From Catenovulum adriaticum (GTDB lineage Bacteria; Pseudomonadota; Gammaproteobacteria; Enterobacterales; Alteromonadaceae): a stretch of 64,000 nucleotides of DNA. The notes beneath the pieces are model-generated. The model was not told the DNA's origin. It searched no databases and worked only from the letters and a program-made list of their open reading frames with translations. Where the stretch lies: NCBI RefSeq assembly GCF_026725475.1, contig NZ_CP109965.1, positions 310,001 through 374,000 on the forward strand, read 5' to 3'. Below, in pieces: positions 30,801 through 36,126 of the stretch (positions are counted from its first letter, which is position 1; each line of letters opens with the position of its first letter). Both the position numbers and the translations under genes were made by a program.

Positions 30801-32231
30801 CCGGCATTGACTGGGGTAACTGAAGCGGGCGCGACTGTGAATGTGGCAGTAAAAGCTGGCGGAGTAACAGAAACCACGCTCACCACAACGGCCGATGGCA
30901 GTGGCAACTTTAGCTTAGCACTTAATCCAATAGTCTTATCAGGGATTGATGATGGTGCACTGACGTTGGAGGCCAGTGTTTCGGATGCGAATGGTAATAT
31001 AAATACCACCAGTGTCGGCGCCAATTTAGATATCACAGCGCCAAGCCTTAGTTTAAATCCACTGGCTAGCGTGATTAGCTCGACTTTATCACCGGCATTG
31101 ACTGGGGTAACTGAAGCGGGCGCGACTGTGAATGTGGCAGTAAAAGCTGGCGGAGTAACAGAAACCACGCTCACCACAACGGCCGATGGCAGTGGCAACT
31201 TTAGCTTAACACTTAACCCAACAGTCTTATCAGGGATTGATGATGGTGCACTGACGTTGGAGGCCAGTGTTTCGGATGCGAATGGTAATATAAATACCAC
31301 CAGTGTCGGCGCCAATTTAGATATCACAGCGCCTATTTTAAATGTCGATGGTTTACTTGATGGGTCATTGACTGGTGTCATTAGTACCGTGCTGTCACCT
31401 GCCTTATCTGGTTCAACCGAAGCAAATGCGAATATTACGCTTAGCGTCAATGTGCTTGGTGCTTTATCTGAAGTAACAACTTTACAAGCAGATGCAAACG
31501 GCGATTTTTCTATCGATTTAACCGCAGGTTTATTTGAAAACATTACTGATTTAGAAGATGGTGATATTAGTTTACAACTAGCGGTGGAAGATGAAGCCGA
31601 GAATAAAACGACTTTAGATATAGGGGCTGATTTAAATATAATACCGCCAACCTTAGAGGTCACGTCAATAGATGTTATTGATCTGGTTGCGCTTAAATCT
31701 ACAACAATTTCAGGTACCTCAGATGCGGAGGAGGGTACAGAACTTACAGTTTCTGTTGAGTTGCTTAGCGCTTTAACTGTAGAACTAGGCACCGCTTTGG
31801 TTCAATCTGATGGTAGCTGGACTATTACAGAGCTCAGTTTATTGGATATTGCTAACATTACAATATCTATGGAGGATGGTGATGGTAATCTCGCCACATT
31901 AACTGTAGATGCTGATGATGTTGGTACCGCCGGTCGACCTATGCTGGCTACAAGAGGGTTTGTTGATGACGATTTATTATCAAATGATGAAAGTATTGAA
32001 ATAAATTATGCTGATGACGCGGGGCAAATCTCAGGTGATGAAGTCACGAGTTTAACACTTAATGATTTATTAGCTGATAATGCTGATGATATTTTAGGCA
32101 GTGACAGCGTAAGTTTAAGCGGGCAACAAGATGTAAGTTTAGGGTCAGCCCCAAGTGAATCAGGTTCACCTTCTAGCAGTGCAGATGAGGAAATCATGCG
32201 TAGCATGTCAGATAGTAAGTTAGATATTTAA
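15900..32231 (+). CDS. lapA: Giant LapA/BpfA-type surface adhesin with Ig-like repeats
   Basis: A cell-surface adhesin of about 5443 residues, exported by LapB/C/E and anchored by its N-terminus until LapG cuts it. The ATG at 15900 (MNEVIAVVVEIQG) matches LapA-type N-termini and has GGTGA just upstream; in-frame TTG (15888) and GTG (15891) are alternatives. The N-terminal retention module carries LEATAAGG (TAAG at 16323-16334) followed by a Gly-rich hinge. I count 35 Ig-like modules of about 93 residues (core NDxTPxISG, GxWSVE, LxEGxFxV, DxAGN), then 15 of a 100-residue type, two of 97 residues and two more. The Asp-rich C-terminus (LTLNDLLADNADDILG) is a plausible type I secretion signal, but no GGxGxDxxx RTX nonapeptides, VWA or lectin-like domain is visible. 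Confidence 0.93.
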   Translation: MNEVIAVVVEIQGDCFVQGAGGELTSLEAGSQIVQGETLITYQNSFITLNFGEDQITIPENQIIEITPNLSTAAIIERLESQVDESSIDETFSWLEQLPYQNDENSENVPQQQDDATDEQGVDDFLTALSGDGDILSQLEATAAGGQANGGGGGVSFVRLLRIAQTTEPLSFQFNADNDQTTPLQQNFANDTAAITDIQVEDLSFNIDPLGDINNPTPTITGSSTAEAGSQVSISIIDSDGQTQVLTTEVDENGNWSVEADTDLPEGEFSVDGSIESNNGNVATNDGDTETGTIDTTPPIVTVNEIGEINDQSPIISGSSDLDAETLVTVVINDSAGATQQLTAETDGDGNWSVEVGVLPEGEFSYTVSVSDPAGNITQISGSGEVDLTAPVISIDEIGVINDATPLIIGASDAASGSVVDITVTDSLGTEQNTTTEVQADGSWQVEMGNELSEGDFTVSASVSDLAGNQANAQQNGTLSLAAPELTINEIPVTNDLTPSVSGTSDAGQGTSINIEVTDGAGNIQNVTAEVDENGGWSVEVAEELSEGEFTIEVNVTENGVTTTLSETGEIDVTPPVMSMDEIGSINEQQPTLTGSSNLPPASLITIVVTDSQGNEQTLSAEVDQQGLWQVEVPAAISEGEFSVGLSAADSAGNTGTAQAQGEIDLTAPELSVTELGTINNNQPTVSGTSNATVGSEIQISVIDSEGQTQSIDALVTGDGSWSAQLPSAVADGEVEISAQLSDEAGNQSSQNITFSVDTQAPGISINPLGENNDNTPQISGISDEVQGSEISVTITDVNGDSQTQAATVDEDGNWSVEADQALAEGPYSVNASVTDSAGNTGTAQAQGEIDLTAPELSVTELGTINNNQPTVSGTSNATVGSEIQISVIDSEGQTQSIDALVTGDGSWSAQLPSAVADGEVEISAQLSDEAGNQSSQNITFSVDTQAPGISINPLGENNDNTPQISGISDEVQGSEISVTITDVNGDSQTQAAIVNEDGSWTVTAAELVDGDFTVTASATDAAGNQTQVSATGTIDTLAPTIEINPIGQVINTQPTITGSSNVAPGSDISITVTDSAGVIQTEIVQVQNDGSWSVEPDNALAEGDFEVNASVRDSAGNEGTDSESGNLNSSGVELNINALDSTNDTTPTISGSTSAAQSSDVVVIVVDSGNTSQTITAQVDENGNWSVDVLDELAEGEYEVTAQIESNGVISEATETGQIDTTAPEFSINALADTNDTTPTIEGNSNLNAGDTVNLTVVDSEGGTQQVEITIGQEGHWQVAIPTELPDGEFTVTGSVTDAAGNTATASQAGLIDTVAPELSIDSIGQTNDATPVISGDSNLAAGSIVNVSITDAQGGNQALTAEVGDNGQWQVEVVEDIAQGDFTVTGQVSDSVGNQTTASQSGTFSLTELPEVAINPLTITNDETPLVDGTSTAGTGAIINLVVTDNAGSQQLLTSEVDEDGNWSVEADQALAEGPYSVNASVTDSAGNTGTAQAQGEIDLTAPELSVTELGTINNNQPTVSGTSNATVGSEIQISVIDSEGQTQSIDALVTGDGSWSAQLPSAVADGEVEISAQLSDEAGNQSSQNITFSVDTQAPGISINPLGENNDNTPQISGISDEVQGSEISVTITDVNGDSQTQAAIVNEDGSWTVTAAELVDGDFTVTASATDAAGNQTQVSATGTIDTLAPTIEINPIGQVINTQPTITGSSNVAPGSDISITVTDSAGVIQTEIVQVQNDGSWSVEPDNALAEGDFEVNASVRDSAGNEGTDSESGNLNSSGVELNINALDSTNDTTPTISGSTSAAQSSDVVVIVVDSGNTSQTITAQVDENGNWSVDVLDELAEGEYEVTAQIESNGVISEATETGQIDTTAPEFSINALADTNDTTPTIEGNSNLNAGDTVNLTVVDSEGGTQQVEITIGQEGHWQVAIPTELPDGEFTVTGSVTDAAGNTATASQAGLIDTVAPELSIDSIGQTNDATPVISGDSNLAAGSIVNVSITDAQGGNQALTAEVGDNGQWQVESGDLVDGRFSVVVTAEDVAGNQSSAEQSGILDTQAYSLTINDSAFTHDTTPVISGQSDAIAGTPVQIEVVDSHGVTQNMVAQVADNGSWIAVISNELSEGEFTITANIIDEAGNESTANSVSFLDSVKPTLTIDVPAISNDTTPLISGTSDEPVGSQVKLMITDSAGTEQVLVANISEDGSWQVELENVLPEGEYQIHASIEDQAGNLTTAQAQGEIDTSAPIITIDALNDTNDVTPVISGTSNLINSSLSIRVTDATGNISNFDVNTDDQGSWEQESPVALSDGQFNVLVQGVDSAGNEVVENAVGNIDTQAPSLSIDTLGILNDTTPIISGSSDLPANSVVTLVITDLNGESQTLQASVDENGDWQIETEAALSDGQFEVLVRAADTAGNLTSVGAEGEIDSALPTIDITSSLIVNDNMPLIFGNSNAGENQTVTLILTDADGNTFTQTTHIDSHGKWQLELEQPIAEGSFDIEVTTENLAGSQANTSAAGVLDTTAPELTVTLNELSNDPTPLISGTSSLAGSEVTINIIDEAGNEQQLITQVDDDGNWQVESSVLSDGEFNVSASITDSAGNSTQVVDSATIDTLAYQLSLTPLGVVNDTTPIISGESNAPVNTLIEITVIDSSGQAQNFTAQTDSNGNWLADVPNEMAEGAFTVEVSVTDSAGNQTRAEQTANLDSTAPSISIQAIGEINDSTPLIEGTSSVANGAVTVVINSVDGTTQTFNVTTSDDGSWDVQIGSALGEGDFEVSASITNNGQTSQTSINATIDTTPPSIEISEFSDTKDTTPVIQGITNELPGTQVEITVIDGLGGSQNFIATVGDSGQWLASVPNELAEGDFSVTARITDAAGNISTANATGTLDLTAPEVSLNNVGITNDSTPVISGSSNLAFGGFINLVITDALNNEYSMQTSVDSNGGWSATITDILAEGQFDISVTATDAAGNQTTIDGIGELDISGPEIEIDELNLINDTTPLISGQSDLAVGETIYIQVVDADNVSYSLDTQVDSNGNWSVATNDALAEGEFSITASATDAAGNEGSATTTAELDVTPPTLTIDSVNTTSDVTPEISGVSNAKLGSQVNITVEDSDGNVQQLTANVLSDGRWSTETQNSLVDGDFSIIASVSDDVGNQATASSSSNIDTQAPSLVINDIGVTNDATPLLSGSSDEPAGTVINLTINPNSDDEQVLQTTVNADGSWQVLVNDELTEGNFVVNASVTDVAGNKTSIFANGEVDITPPEIRIDEVGITNDTTPIISGISSAGMGQIVSVNVVSNGITQTLTAEIKADSTWSIEVPSALAEGEFSVSAVVADQAGNAISDNMTAEIDTTAPSLIIESTGAEGDNTPTISGTSNAVENTVVNLDIIDAEGNKQTLEAVVDATGNWQVEAETELVDGEFSVNASISDLAGNTESANAVGNIDTTPPLLTLDLDANLDTINSILTNLLSGKTEPGVDVTIRVGNYGGELVEIGVATADANGDFTLDIDADLLTGEGISEGTLVIEASVADAAGNENVVDIDAVLDITPPNLTLDPLDDVINSVLTQTLTGSTVAGASIIIKAGVVGNELVEIGVATADANGDFTLDIDADLLTGEGISEGTLVIEASVADAAGNENVVDIDAVLDITPPNLTLDPLDDVINSVLTQTLTGSTVAGASITIKAGVVGNELVEIGVATADANGDFTLDIDADLLTGEGISEGTLVIEASVADAAGNENVVDIDAVLDITPPNLTLDPLDDVINSVLTQTLTGSTVAGASITIKAGVVGNELVEIGVATADANGDFTLDIDADLLTGEGISEGTLVIEASVADAAGNENVVDIDAVLDITPPNLTLDPLDDVINSVLTQTLTGSTVAGASIIIKAGVVGNELVEIGVATADANGDFTLDIDADLLTGEGISEGTLVIEASVADAAGNENVVDIDAVLDITPPNLTLDPLDDVINSVLTQTLTGSTVAGASITIKAGVVGNELVEIGVATADANGDFTLDIDADLLTGEGISEGTLVIEASVADAAGNENVVDIDAVLDITPPNLTLDPLDDVINSVLTQTLTGSTVAGASITIKAGVVGNELVEIGVATADANGDFTLDIDADLLTGEGISEGTLVIEASVADAAGNENVVDIDAVLDITPPNLTLDPLDDVINSVLTQTLTGSTVAGASITIKAGVVGNELVEIGVATADANGDFTLDIDADLLTGEGISEGTLVIEASVADAAGNENVVDIDAVLDITPPNLTLDPLDDVINSVLTQTLTGSTVAGASITIKAGVVGNELVEIGVATADANGDFTLDIDADLLTGEGISEGTLVIEASVADAAGNENVVDIDAVLDITPPNLTLDPLDDVINSVLTQTLTGSTVAGASITIKAGVVGNELVEIGVATADANGDFTLDIDADLLTGEGISEGTLVIEASVADAAGNENVVDIDAVLDITPPNLTLEPLDDVINSVLTQTLTGSTVAGASITIKAGVVGNELVEIGVATADANGDFTLDIDADLLTGEGISEGTLVIEASVADAAGNENVVDIDAVLDITPPNLTLEPLDDVINSVLTQTLTGSTVAGASITIKAGVVGNELVEIGVATADANGDFTLDIDADLLTGEGISEGTLVIEASVADAAGNENVVDIDAVLDITPPNLTLDPLDDVINSVLTQTLTGSTVAGASITIKAGVVGNELVEIGVATADANGDFTLDIDADLLTGEGISEGTLVIEASVADAAGNENVVDIDAVLDITPPNLTLEPLDDVINSVLTQTLTGSTVAGASITIKAGVVGNELVEIGVATADANGDFTLDIDADLLTGEGISEGTLVIEASVADAAGNENVVDIDAVLDITPPNLTLEPLDDVINSVLTQTLTGSTVAGASITIKAGVVGNELVEIGVATADANGDFTLDIDADLLTGEGISEGTLVIEASVADAAGNENVVDIDAVLDITPPNLTLEPLASVISSTLSPALTGVTEAGATVNVAVKAGGVTETTLTTTADGSGNFSLALNPIVLSGIDDGALTLEASVSDANGNINTTSVGANLDITAPSLSLNPLASVISSTLSPALTGVTEAGATVNVAVKAGGVTETTLTTTADGSGNFSLTLNPTVLSGIDDGALTLEASVSDANGNINTTSVGANLDITAPILNVDGLLDGSLTGVISTVLSPALSGSTEANANITLSVNVLGALSEVTTLQADANGDFSIDLTAGLFENITDLEDGDISLQLAVEDEAENKTTLDIGADLNIIPPTLEVTSIDVIDLVALKSTTISGTSDAEEGTELTVSVELLSALTVELGTALVQSDGSWTITELSLLDIANITISMEDGDGNLATLTVDADDVGTAGRPMLATRGFVDDDLLSNDESIEINYADDAGQISGDEVTSLTLNDLLADNADDILGSDSVSLSGQQDVSLGSAPSESGSPSSSADEEIMRSMSDSKLDI
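16323..16334 (+). other. Predicted LapG cleavage site TAAG in LapA
   Basis: These codons encode Thr-Ala-Ala-Gly within LEATAAGG, followed by a Gly-rich stretch, in the N-terminal retention module (T142 to G145 from the ATG at 15900). Pseudomonas LapA is cut within a TAAG motif in a very similar context. Cleavage would separate the retained N-terminus from the rest of the adhesin. Confidence 0.82.
18323..20021 (+). repeat. 1.7-kb intragenic duplication, copy 1
   Basis: About 1699 bases here recur at 20273-21971, exactly 1950 bases downstream. I found only two substitutions between copies (19871 G against 21821 T; 19997 T against 21947 C). Each copy encodes about six Ig-like modules; the 1950-base period equals seven. 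The sequences diverge abruptly outside the block. Confidence 0.9.
20273..21971 (+). repeat. 1.7-kb intragenic duplication, copy 2
   Basis: Second copy of the block at 18323-20021. Part of the same unit (from about 17863, two modules) is also present a third time 558 bases upstream of copy 1, so this region has expanded more than once. Confidence 0.9.
26369..30771 (+). repeat. Tandem array of about 14.7 near-identical 300-bp units
   Basis: The period is exactly 300 bp (100 residues), with 15 occurrences of the segment beginning GAATTAGTTGAAATTGG. Each unit encodes one Ig-like module (VELTAGASITIKAG-like core and TADANGDFTLDID). Copies differ only at a few marker positions. The first unit starts from a diverged module at about 26270; the array ends where a different module begins at 30772. 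Assembly collapse or copy-number change is a risk here. Confidence 0.97.
30771..31330 (+). repeat. Two tandem 291-bp units
   Basis: A second repeat class follows the 300-bp array. Two nearly identical 97-residue modules start with CTGGCTAGCGTGATTAGC at 30771 and 31062. They differ at a few bases (for example near 30928 and 31208). Confidence 0.9.
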
Positions 32232-32303
32232 GGTGTGAATCTTTCGTTCAGTTCAAATTATAAACAAAGATAAATGCGCATTCGCTCATCGATTAAGTAA
32301 AAT

Positions 32304-32340
32304 AAGCATATAATGTAATTTTAAATTGCATTATATGCTT
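32304..32340 (+). terminator. Long AT-rich hairpin downstream of lapA
   Basis: A 17-bp stem starting AAGCATATAATG and ending CATTATATGCTT, with a single U-G wobble and a 3-base loop. It is followed by GGTTTTAATTT rather than a clean U-run. It probably ends or stabilises the 16-kb lapA transcript. Confidence 0.5.
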
Positions 32341-32361
32341 GGTTTTAATTTATTTAAACAC

Positions 32362-32381
32362 ATTCGGTTAACCAACCGAAT
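32362..32381 (+). terminator. Second hairpin after lapA
   Basis: A perfect 8-bp stem ATTCGGTT/AACCGAAT with loop AACC, 21 bases after the first hairpin. No T-run follows. It could be a bipartite 3' end with the first hairpin. Confidence 0.35.
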
Positions 32382-32461
32382 CTCCTCATTAAGTAATCTT
32401 AAATTCTTTTTTTGTTTACTTTTAATCCAGATAAAAATAAATTCAGCCGTTAACTTGGGAA

Positions 32462-32477
32462 CTGTTAGTTTATCCAG
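32462..32477. promoter_or_regulatory. Candidate LexA (SOS) box upstream of uvrD
   Basis: CTGTTAGTTTATCCAG fits CTGT-N8-ACAG with one mismatch (CCAG). The E. coli uvrD operator has the same CCAG half-site, as I recall it. It lies 48 bases upstream of the uvrD start, a position suited to repression. Confidence 0.6.
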
Positions 32478-32525
32478 TACAATTCGCCAATGAGTTTAAT
32501 TGCGTATTTATAAAATGGGATCTGG

Positions 32526-34691
32526 ATGGATATTACAAATTTAATTGATGGCTTAAATGACAAGCAACGCGAAGCCGTAGCCGCGCCAGAGCAATCAATG
32601 TTGGTATTAGCGGGTGCTGGTAGTGGTAAAACCCGAGTGCTGGTGCAAAGAATCGCGTATTTAATGCAAGTTGAAAATATCTCCCCACATTCTATTTTAG
32701 CCGTTACCTTTACCAACAAAGCGGCTGCTGAAATGCGCAACCGAGTTGAAGACTTATTACAAACCTCAGTACAAAGCATGTGGATAGGGACATTCCATGG
32801 CCTCGCTCATAGAATGCTGCGTTTGCATTACGCTGATGCTGGTTTACCTGAAGGTTTTCAAATACTAGACTCAGATGACCAGCATAGGTTGATTAAACGT
32901 ATTGTTAAAGCCATGGAGCTAGATGAAAAAAAGTGGCCACCTAAGCAAGCTATGTGGTACATCAACGGTAAAAAAGATGAAGGTTTGCGCGCCCAACATA
33001 TAGAAACCTATGGAAATCAACAGGAAGAAGTTTGGAAAAAAGTGTATCAGACTTATCAGCAGACCTGTGATCGCTCTGGTTTAGTTGATTTTGCTGAATT
33101 ACTCCTGCGAGCTCATGAGTTGTGGTTAAAGCAGCCTCAGCTGTTAAAGCATTACCAAAACCGATTTAAACATATTTTGGTCGATGAGTTTCAAGATACA
33201 AATAATATTCAATATGCTTGGTTAAGGTTATTGGCCGATGCTGATAACCATATGATGATAGTGGGTGACGACGATCAATCAATTTATGGCTGGCGCGGCG
33301 CAAAAGTTGAAAACCTACAGCGCTTTTTAACCGACTTTCCAGATGCTCACACTATTCGTCTAGAGCAAAATTATCGCTCAACCGGTACTATTCTAAAAGC
33401 AGCTAATACCGTTATTAAAAATAATAGTGATCGTTTAGGCAAAAGCTTGTGGACTCAAGCCAGTGATGGTGAAACCATTACCGAGTATGCCGCTTTTAAC
33501 GAATTAGATGAAGCAAGATTTATTGTTGGACGAATTAAAGATTGGTTTAGCCAAGGTAATAAATTAGCAGAAAGTGCCATTTTGTATCGAAGCAATGCTC
33601 AATCTCGGGTATTGGAAGAAGCTTTGCTAATGGAAAAAATTGCTTATCGTATTTACGGCGGCTTGCGCTTTTTTGATCGGCAAGAAATTAAAGACGCACT
33701 CGCATATTTAAGAATCATCAATAATCGTCAAGATGACGCCGCATTTGAGCGTATTGTTAATACGCCAACTCGGGGGGTCGGTAATAAATCGCTTGAGCAA
33801 ATTCGTCAATTTGCTCGTCAGCATTCGGTTACATTGTGGGATGCCGCAACAGAAATGCTCGAGAAACAACTATTAGCAGGGCGAGCGGCCTCAAGTATTA
33901 AAGGCTTTGTACAGTTAATTTCGCAAATTGATAATGAGATAGACGATTTACCTTTATATCAACAAGCAGACGCAGCGATTAAAAAATCAGGATTGTTACA
34001 AATGTATCAATCTGATAAAGGTGAAAAAGCGCAAGCTAAAGTTGAAAATATTGAAGAGTTAATCACGGCTTGTCGGCAATTTGATAATACTGAACCGGAG
34101 TTAACCGATTTAAGTGCATTTTTATCACACGCGGCACTAGAGTCTGGAGAAAACCAAGCGGATAAACATCAAGATGCGGTTCAGCTAATGACATTACATA
34201 CAGCGAAAGGGTTAGAGTTTCCATTGGTATTTATGGCGGGTGTTGAAGAAGGTATGTTTCCAAGCTTGCAAACCACAGAAGAATCAGGTCGAATGGAAGA
34301 AGAGCGTCGGCTTTGTTATGTGGGTATGACGCGCGCAAAGCAAAAATTATATATTACGCACGCTGAAACTCGACGTATTTACGGGAAGGATCAATATCAC
34401 TCTCCGAGTCGTTTTTTGCAAGAGATTCCAGCTGATTGCATTGAAGAAGTTCGTTTAAATAATCAGGTGTCTCGGCCTAGTTCAGCCGGCCGTTTTAGTC
34501 AAACAGTAAAGACTGAATCTTTTAATGAAACTGGTTTTAGTTTAGGGCAAAGTGTTTCACATGCTAAATTTGGTCGAGGGGTTATCACTAATTTTGAAGG
34601 CGCGGGTAATCAAAGCCGAGTTGAAGTTAGTTTTGATGATTTGGGGTCTAAATGGTTGATGTTAGCTTATGCGCGATTAGAAGCCTGTTAA
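32526..34691 (+). CDS. uvrD: DNA helicase II UvrD
   Basis: A 3'-5' superfamily 1 helicase acting in nucleotide excision repair and methyl-directed mismatch repair. The 721 residues match E. coli UvrD closely from the first residues (NDKQREAVAAPEQSMLV). Helicase motifs are visible: Walker A GAGSGKT (about 31-37), motif Ia AVTFTNKAAAEM, motif II DEFQDTN, motif III GDDDQSIYGWRGA, QNYRS, TLHTAKGLEF and motif VI VGMTRAKQKL. The C-terminal segment (GQSVSHAKFGRGVI) is the family RNAP/UvrB-interacting tail. Length is normal. It is probably monocistronic and SOS-regulated through the upstream LexA-like site. Confidence 0.97.
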   Translation: MDITNLIDGLNDKQREAVAAPEQSMLVLAGAGSGKTRVLVQRIAYLMQVENISPHSILAVTFTNKAAAEMRNRVEDLLQTSVQSMWIGTFHGLAHRMLRLHYADAGLPEGFQILDSDDQHRLIKRIVKAMELDEKKWPPKQAMWYINGKKDEGLRAQHIETYGNQQEEVWKKVYQTYQQTCDRSGLVDFAELLLRAHELWLKQPQLLKHYQNRFKHILVDEFQDTNNIQYAWLRLLADADNHMMIVGDDDQSIYGWRGAKVENLQRFLTDFPDAHTIRLEQNYRSTGTILKAANTVIKNNSDRLGKSLWTQASDGETITEYAAFNELDEARFIVGRIKDWFSQGNKLAESAILYRSNAQSRVLEEALLMEKIAYRIYGGLRFFDRQEIKDALAYLRIINNRQDDAAFERIVNTPTRGVGNKSLEQIRQFARQHSVTLWDAATEMLEKQLLAGRAASSIKGFVQLISQIDNEIDDLPLYQQADAAIKKSGLLQMYQSDKGEKAQAKVENIEELITACRQFDNTEPELTDLSAFLSHAALESGENQADKHQDAVQLMTLHTAKGLEFPLVFMAGVEEGMFPSLQTTEESGRMEEERRLCYVGMTRAKQKLYITHAETRRIYGKDQYHSPSRFLQEIPADCIEEVRLNNQVSRPSSAGRFSQTVKTESFNETGFSLGQSVSHAKFGRGVITNFEGAGNQSRVEVSFDDLGSKWLMLAYARLEAC

Positions 34692-34700
34692 CTAAGTTTG

Positions 34701-34717
34701 AAAAGCGAGCTTTTTTT
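34701..34717 (+). terminator. Weak terminator after uvrD
   Basis: A short stem AAAAG/CTTTT around CGAG is followed by further T residues just after the uvrD stop. The stem is only 5-6 bp, so efficiency would be modest. Confidence 0.35.
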
Positions 34718-34782
34718 CAACGAAATAAGCTTCTATAATCTTTAAAAATGAGTCACTTAGATTCAAAGGATAAGGGTAAAGT

Positions 34783-36045
34783 TTGGATAGTTTAATACCT
34801 ATGTTAGTGATTGAAGATAGCAAGCCTATCGCCTCTGTTATTAAACACATTGCGTATAAAGCTGGCTATCAAGTTGATATCGCATCCAGTTATGCTCAAG
34901 CGCAAGCTTTATTAAAGTCGAACAAAACTTATCAACTGGCATCAGTCGATTATAATTTACCGGATGCACAAAATGGTGAAGCTGTAGATTTAACCTTATC
35001 TCACCAAGTCCCATCTATTGTATTAACAGGCAGAGTCGATAGTGAAACTCGGGAGTTAATTTTAAAACGCTCCGTTATTGACTATATTCCTAAAGAAACA
35101 GCTCAAACTTATTTATATTTGGGTAAATTGCTGAGCCGCTTGCAAAGCAATAAAAAGGTTAGAATTTTGGTTGTGGATGATTCTAGCTCAGCTCGGTCTT
35201 ATATCTGTAAATTATTAAAACGCCATCATTTTAAAATTTCAGAAGCTGAAAATGGAGCCCAAGGGTTAGTTAAACTGCAGCAGTTTTCGGATATTAAACT
35301 GGTGATTACTGATCACGAAATGCCTGTAATGAGTGGTATTCGGTTTGTTAGTGAAATTCGAAAACGCTACGAGAAAGATCAATTAGCGATTATTGCACTT
35401 TCTGGTGCCAATGCGAGTGCTTTGTCGTCTCGTTTTATTCAAAATGGTGCTAATGACTTTCTCCCTAAATCATTTTGTTTAGAGGATTTTTATTGTCGGG
35501 TTAATCAAAATATAGAAAATACAGAGTATGTTAATCAAATTCAACGGCTTGCAAATATTGATTACCTGACTGGTTTAATCAATCGCCAGTGTTTTTTTCA
35601 AAAAGCCCCTAAATTGATTAAGCGAATTAAAACAAACGAACAAGCGTTTTGCATTGCTATGCTCGACATAGATCATTTTAAACAGGTAAATGATCAATAC
35701 GGGCATGATGCCGGTGATAAAGTGATCAAAGCAACTGCTGATTGTATGACTGATTTTTTTGCCGCAATTAAACATACGCAAGATGAGCCTTTAATTGCAC
35801 GTTTTGGAGGTGAAGAATTTTGTTTATTTATATATGGCCAAGACTTAAAAACATTAGTTAAGCAAATTGAACAATTACGGAAAAAAATAGCAAAAGTGAA
35901 AGTAGCTTTTGAAGATAAACTAATTCAATATACGGTGAGTATAGGTGTAGCTGTCGAGGTTAGTATGCTAGATGTTATGATCACCCAAGCCGACAAAGCG
36001 CTTTATCAGAGTAAACAAAGTGGGCGCAATAAAGTTAGTTGGTAA
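34783..36045 (+). CDS. Diguanylate cyclase with two receiver domains (REC-REC-GGDEF)
   Basis: A soluble response regulator that probably makes c-di-GMP. Layout of the 420 residues: REC1 (about 6-120; D56, YIPKE lysine), REC2 (about 126-245; VVDDS, acceptor D177 in VITDHEMP, K in LPKS), GGDEF (about 255-420; DIDHFK, YGHDAGD, active signature FGGEEF with GGEEF at 342-346). No RxxD inhibitory site lies before the signature, so product inhibition is unlikely. The start is TTG at 34783 with AAGGG upstream; an ATG at 34801 is an alternative. No histidine kinase is adjacent. A paralogue follows directly. Confidence 0.9.
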   Translation: MDSLIPMLVIEDSKPIASVIKHIAYKAGYQVDIASSYAQAQALLKSNKTYQLASVDYNLPDAQNGEAVDLTLSHQVPSIVLTGRVDSETRELILKRSVIDYIPKETAQTYLYLGKLLSRLQSNKKVRILVVDDSSSARSYICKLLKRHHFKISEAENGAQGLVKLQQFSDIKLVITDHEMPVMSGIRFVSEIRKRYEKDQLAIIALSGANASALSSRFIQNGANDFLPKSFCLEDFYCRVNQNIENTEYVNQIQRLANIDYLTGLINRQCFFQKAPKLIKRIKTNEQAFCIAMLDIDHFKQVNDQYGHDAGDKVIKATADCMTDFFAAIKHTQDEPLIARFGGEEFCLFIYGQDLKTLVKQIEQLRKKIAKVKVAFEDKLIQYTVSIGVAVEVSMLDVMITQADKALYQSKQSGRNKVSW

Positions 36046-36126
36046 AAGACTTTAATTAAGCCATTAGCCTCTTACAAAGCAAACTTGAATTTAAGTAATA
36101 AATGCAGCCCTGCAAGGTTTTATTAT

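Larger units (their letters stand above)
32232..32525. other. Intergenic region lapA-uvrD with two hairpins and a LexA-box candidate
   Basis: About 294 bases without a gene. It holds a long AT-rich hairpin (32304-32340), a second hairpin (32362-32381) and a candidate LexA site (32462-32477) before uvrD. Confidence 0.6.

Noticed and set aside
26357..31792. Open frame of 1811 codons on the minus strand across the lapA repeats
   Set aside because: It is a shadow. The frame is a multiple of the 300-bp unit with no stop in the unit, so absence of stops is simply repeated. It has no family features and lies antisense to a clear adhesin gene.
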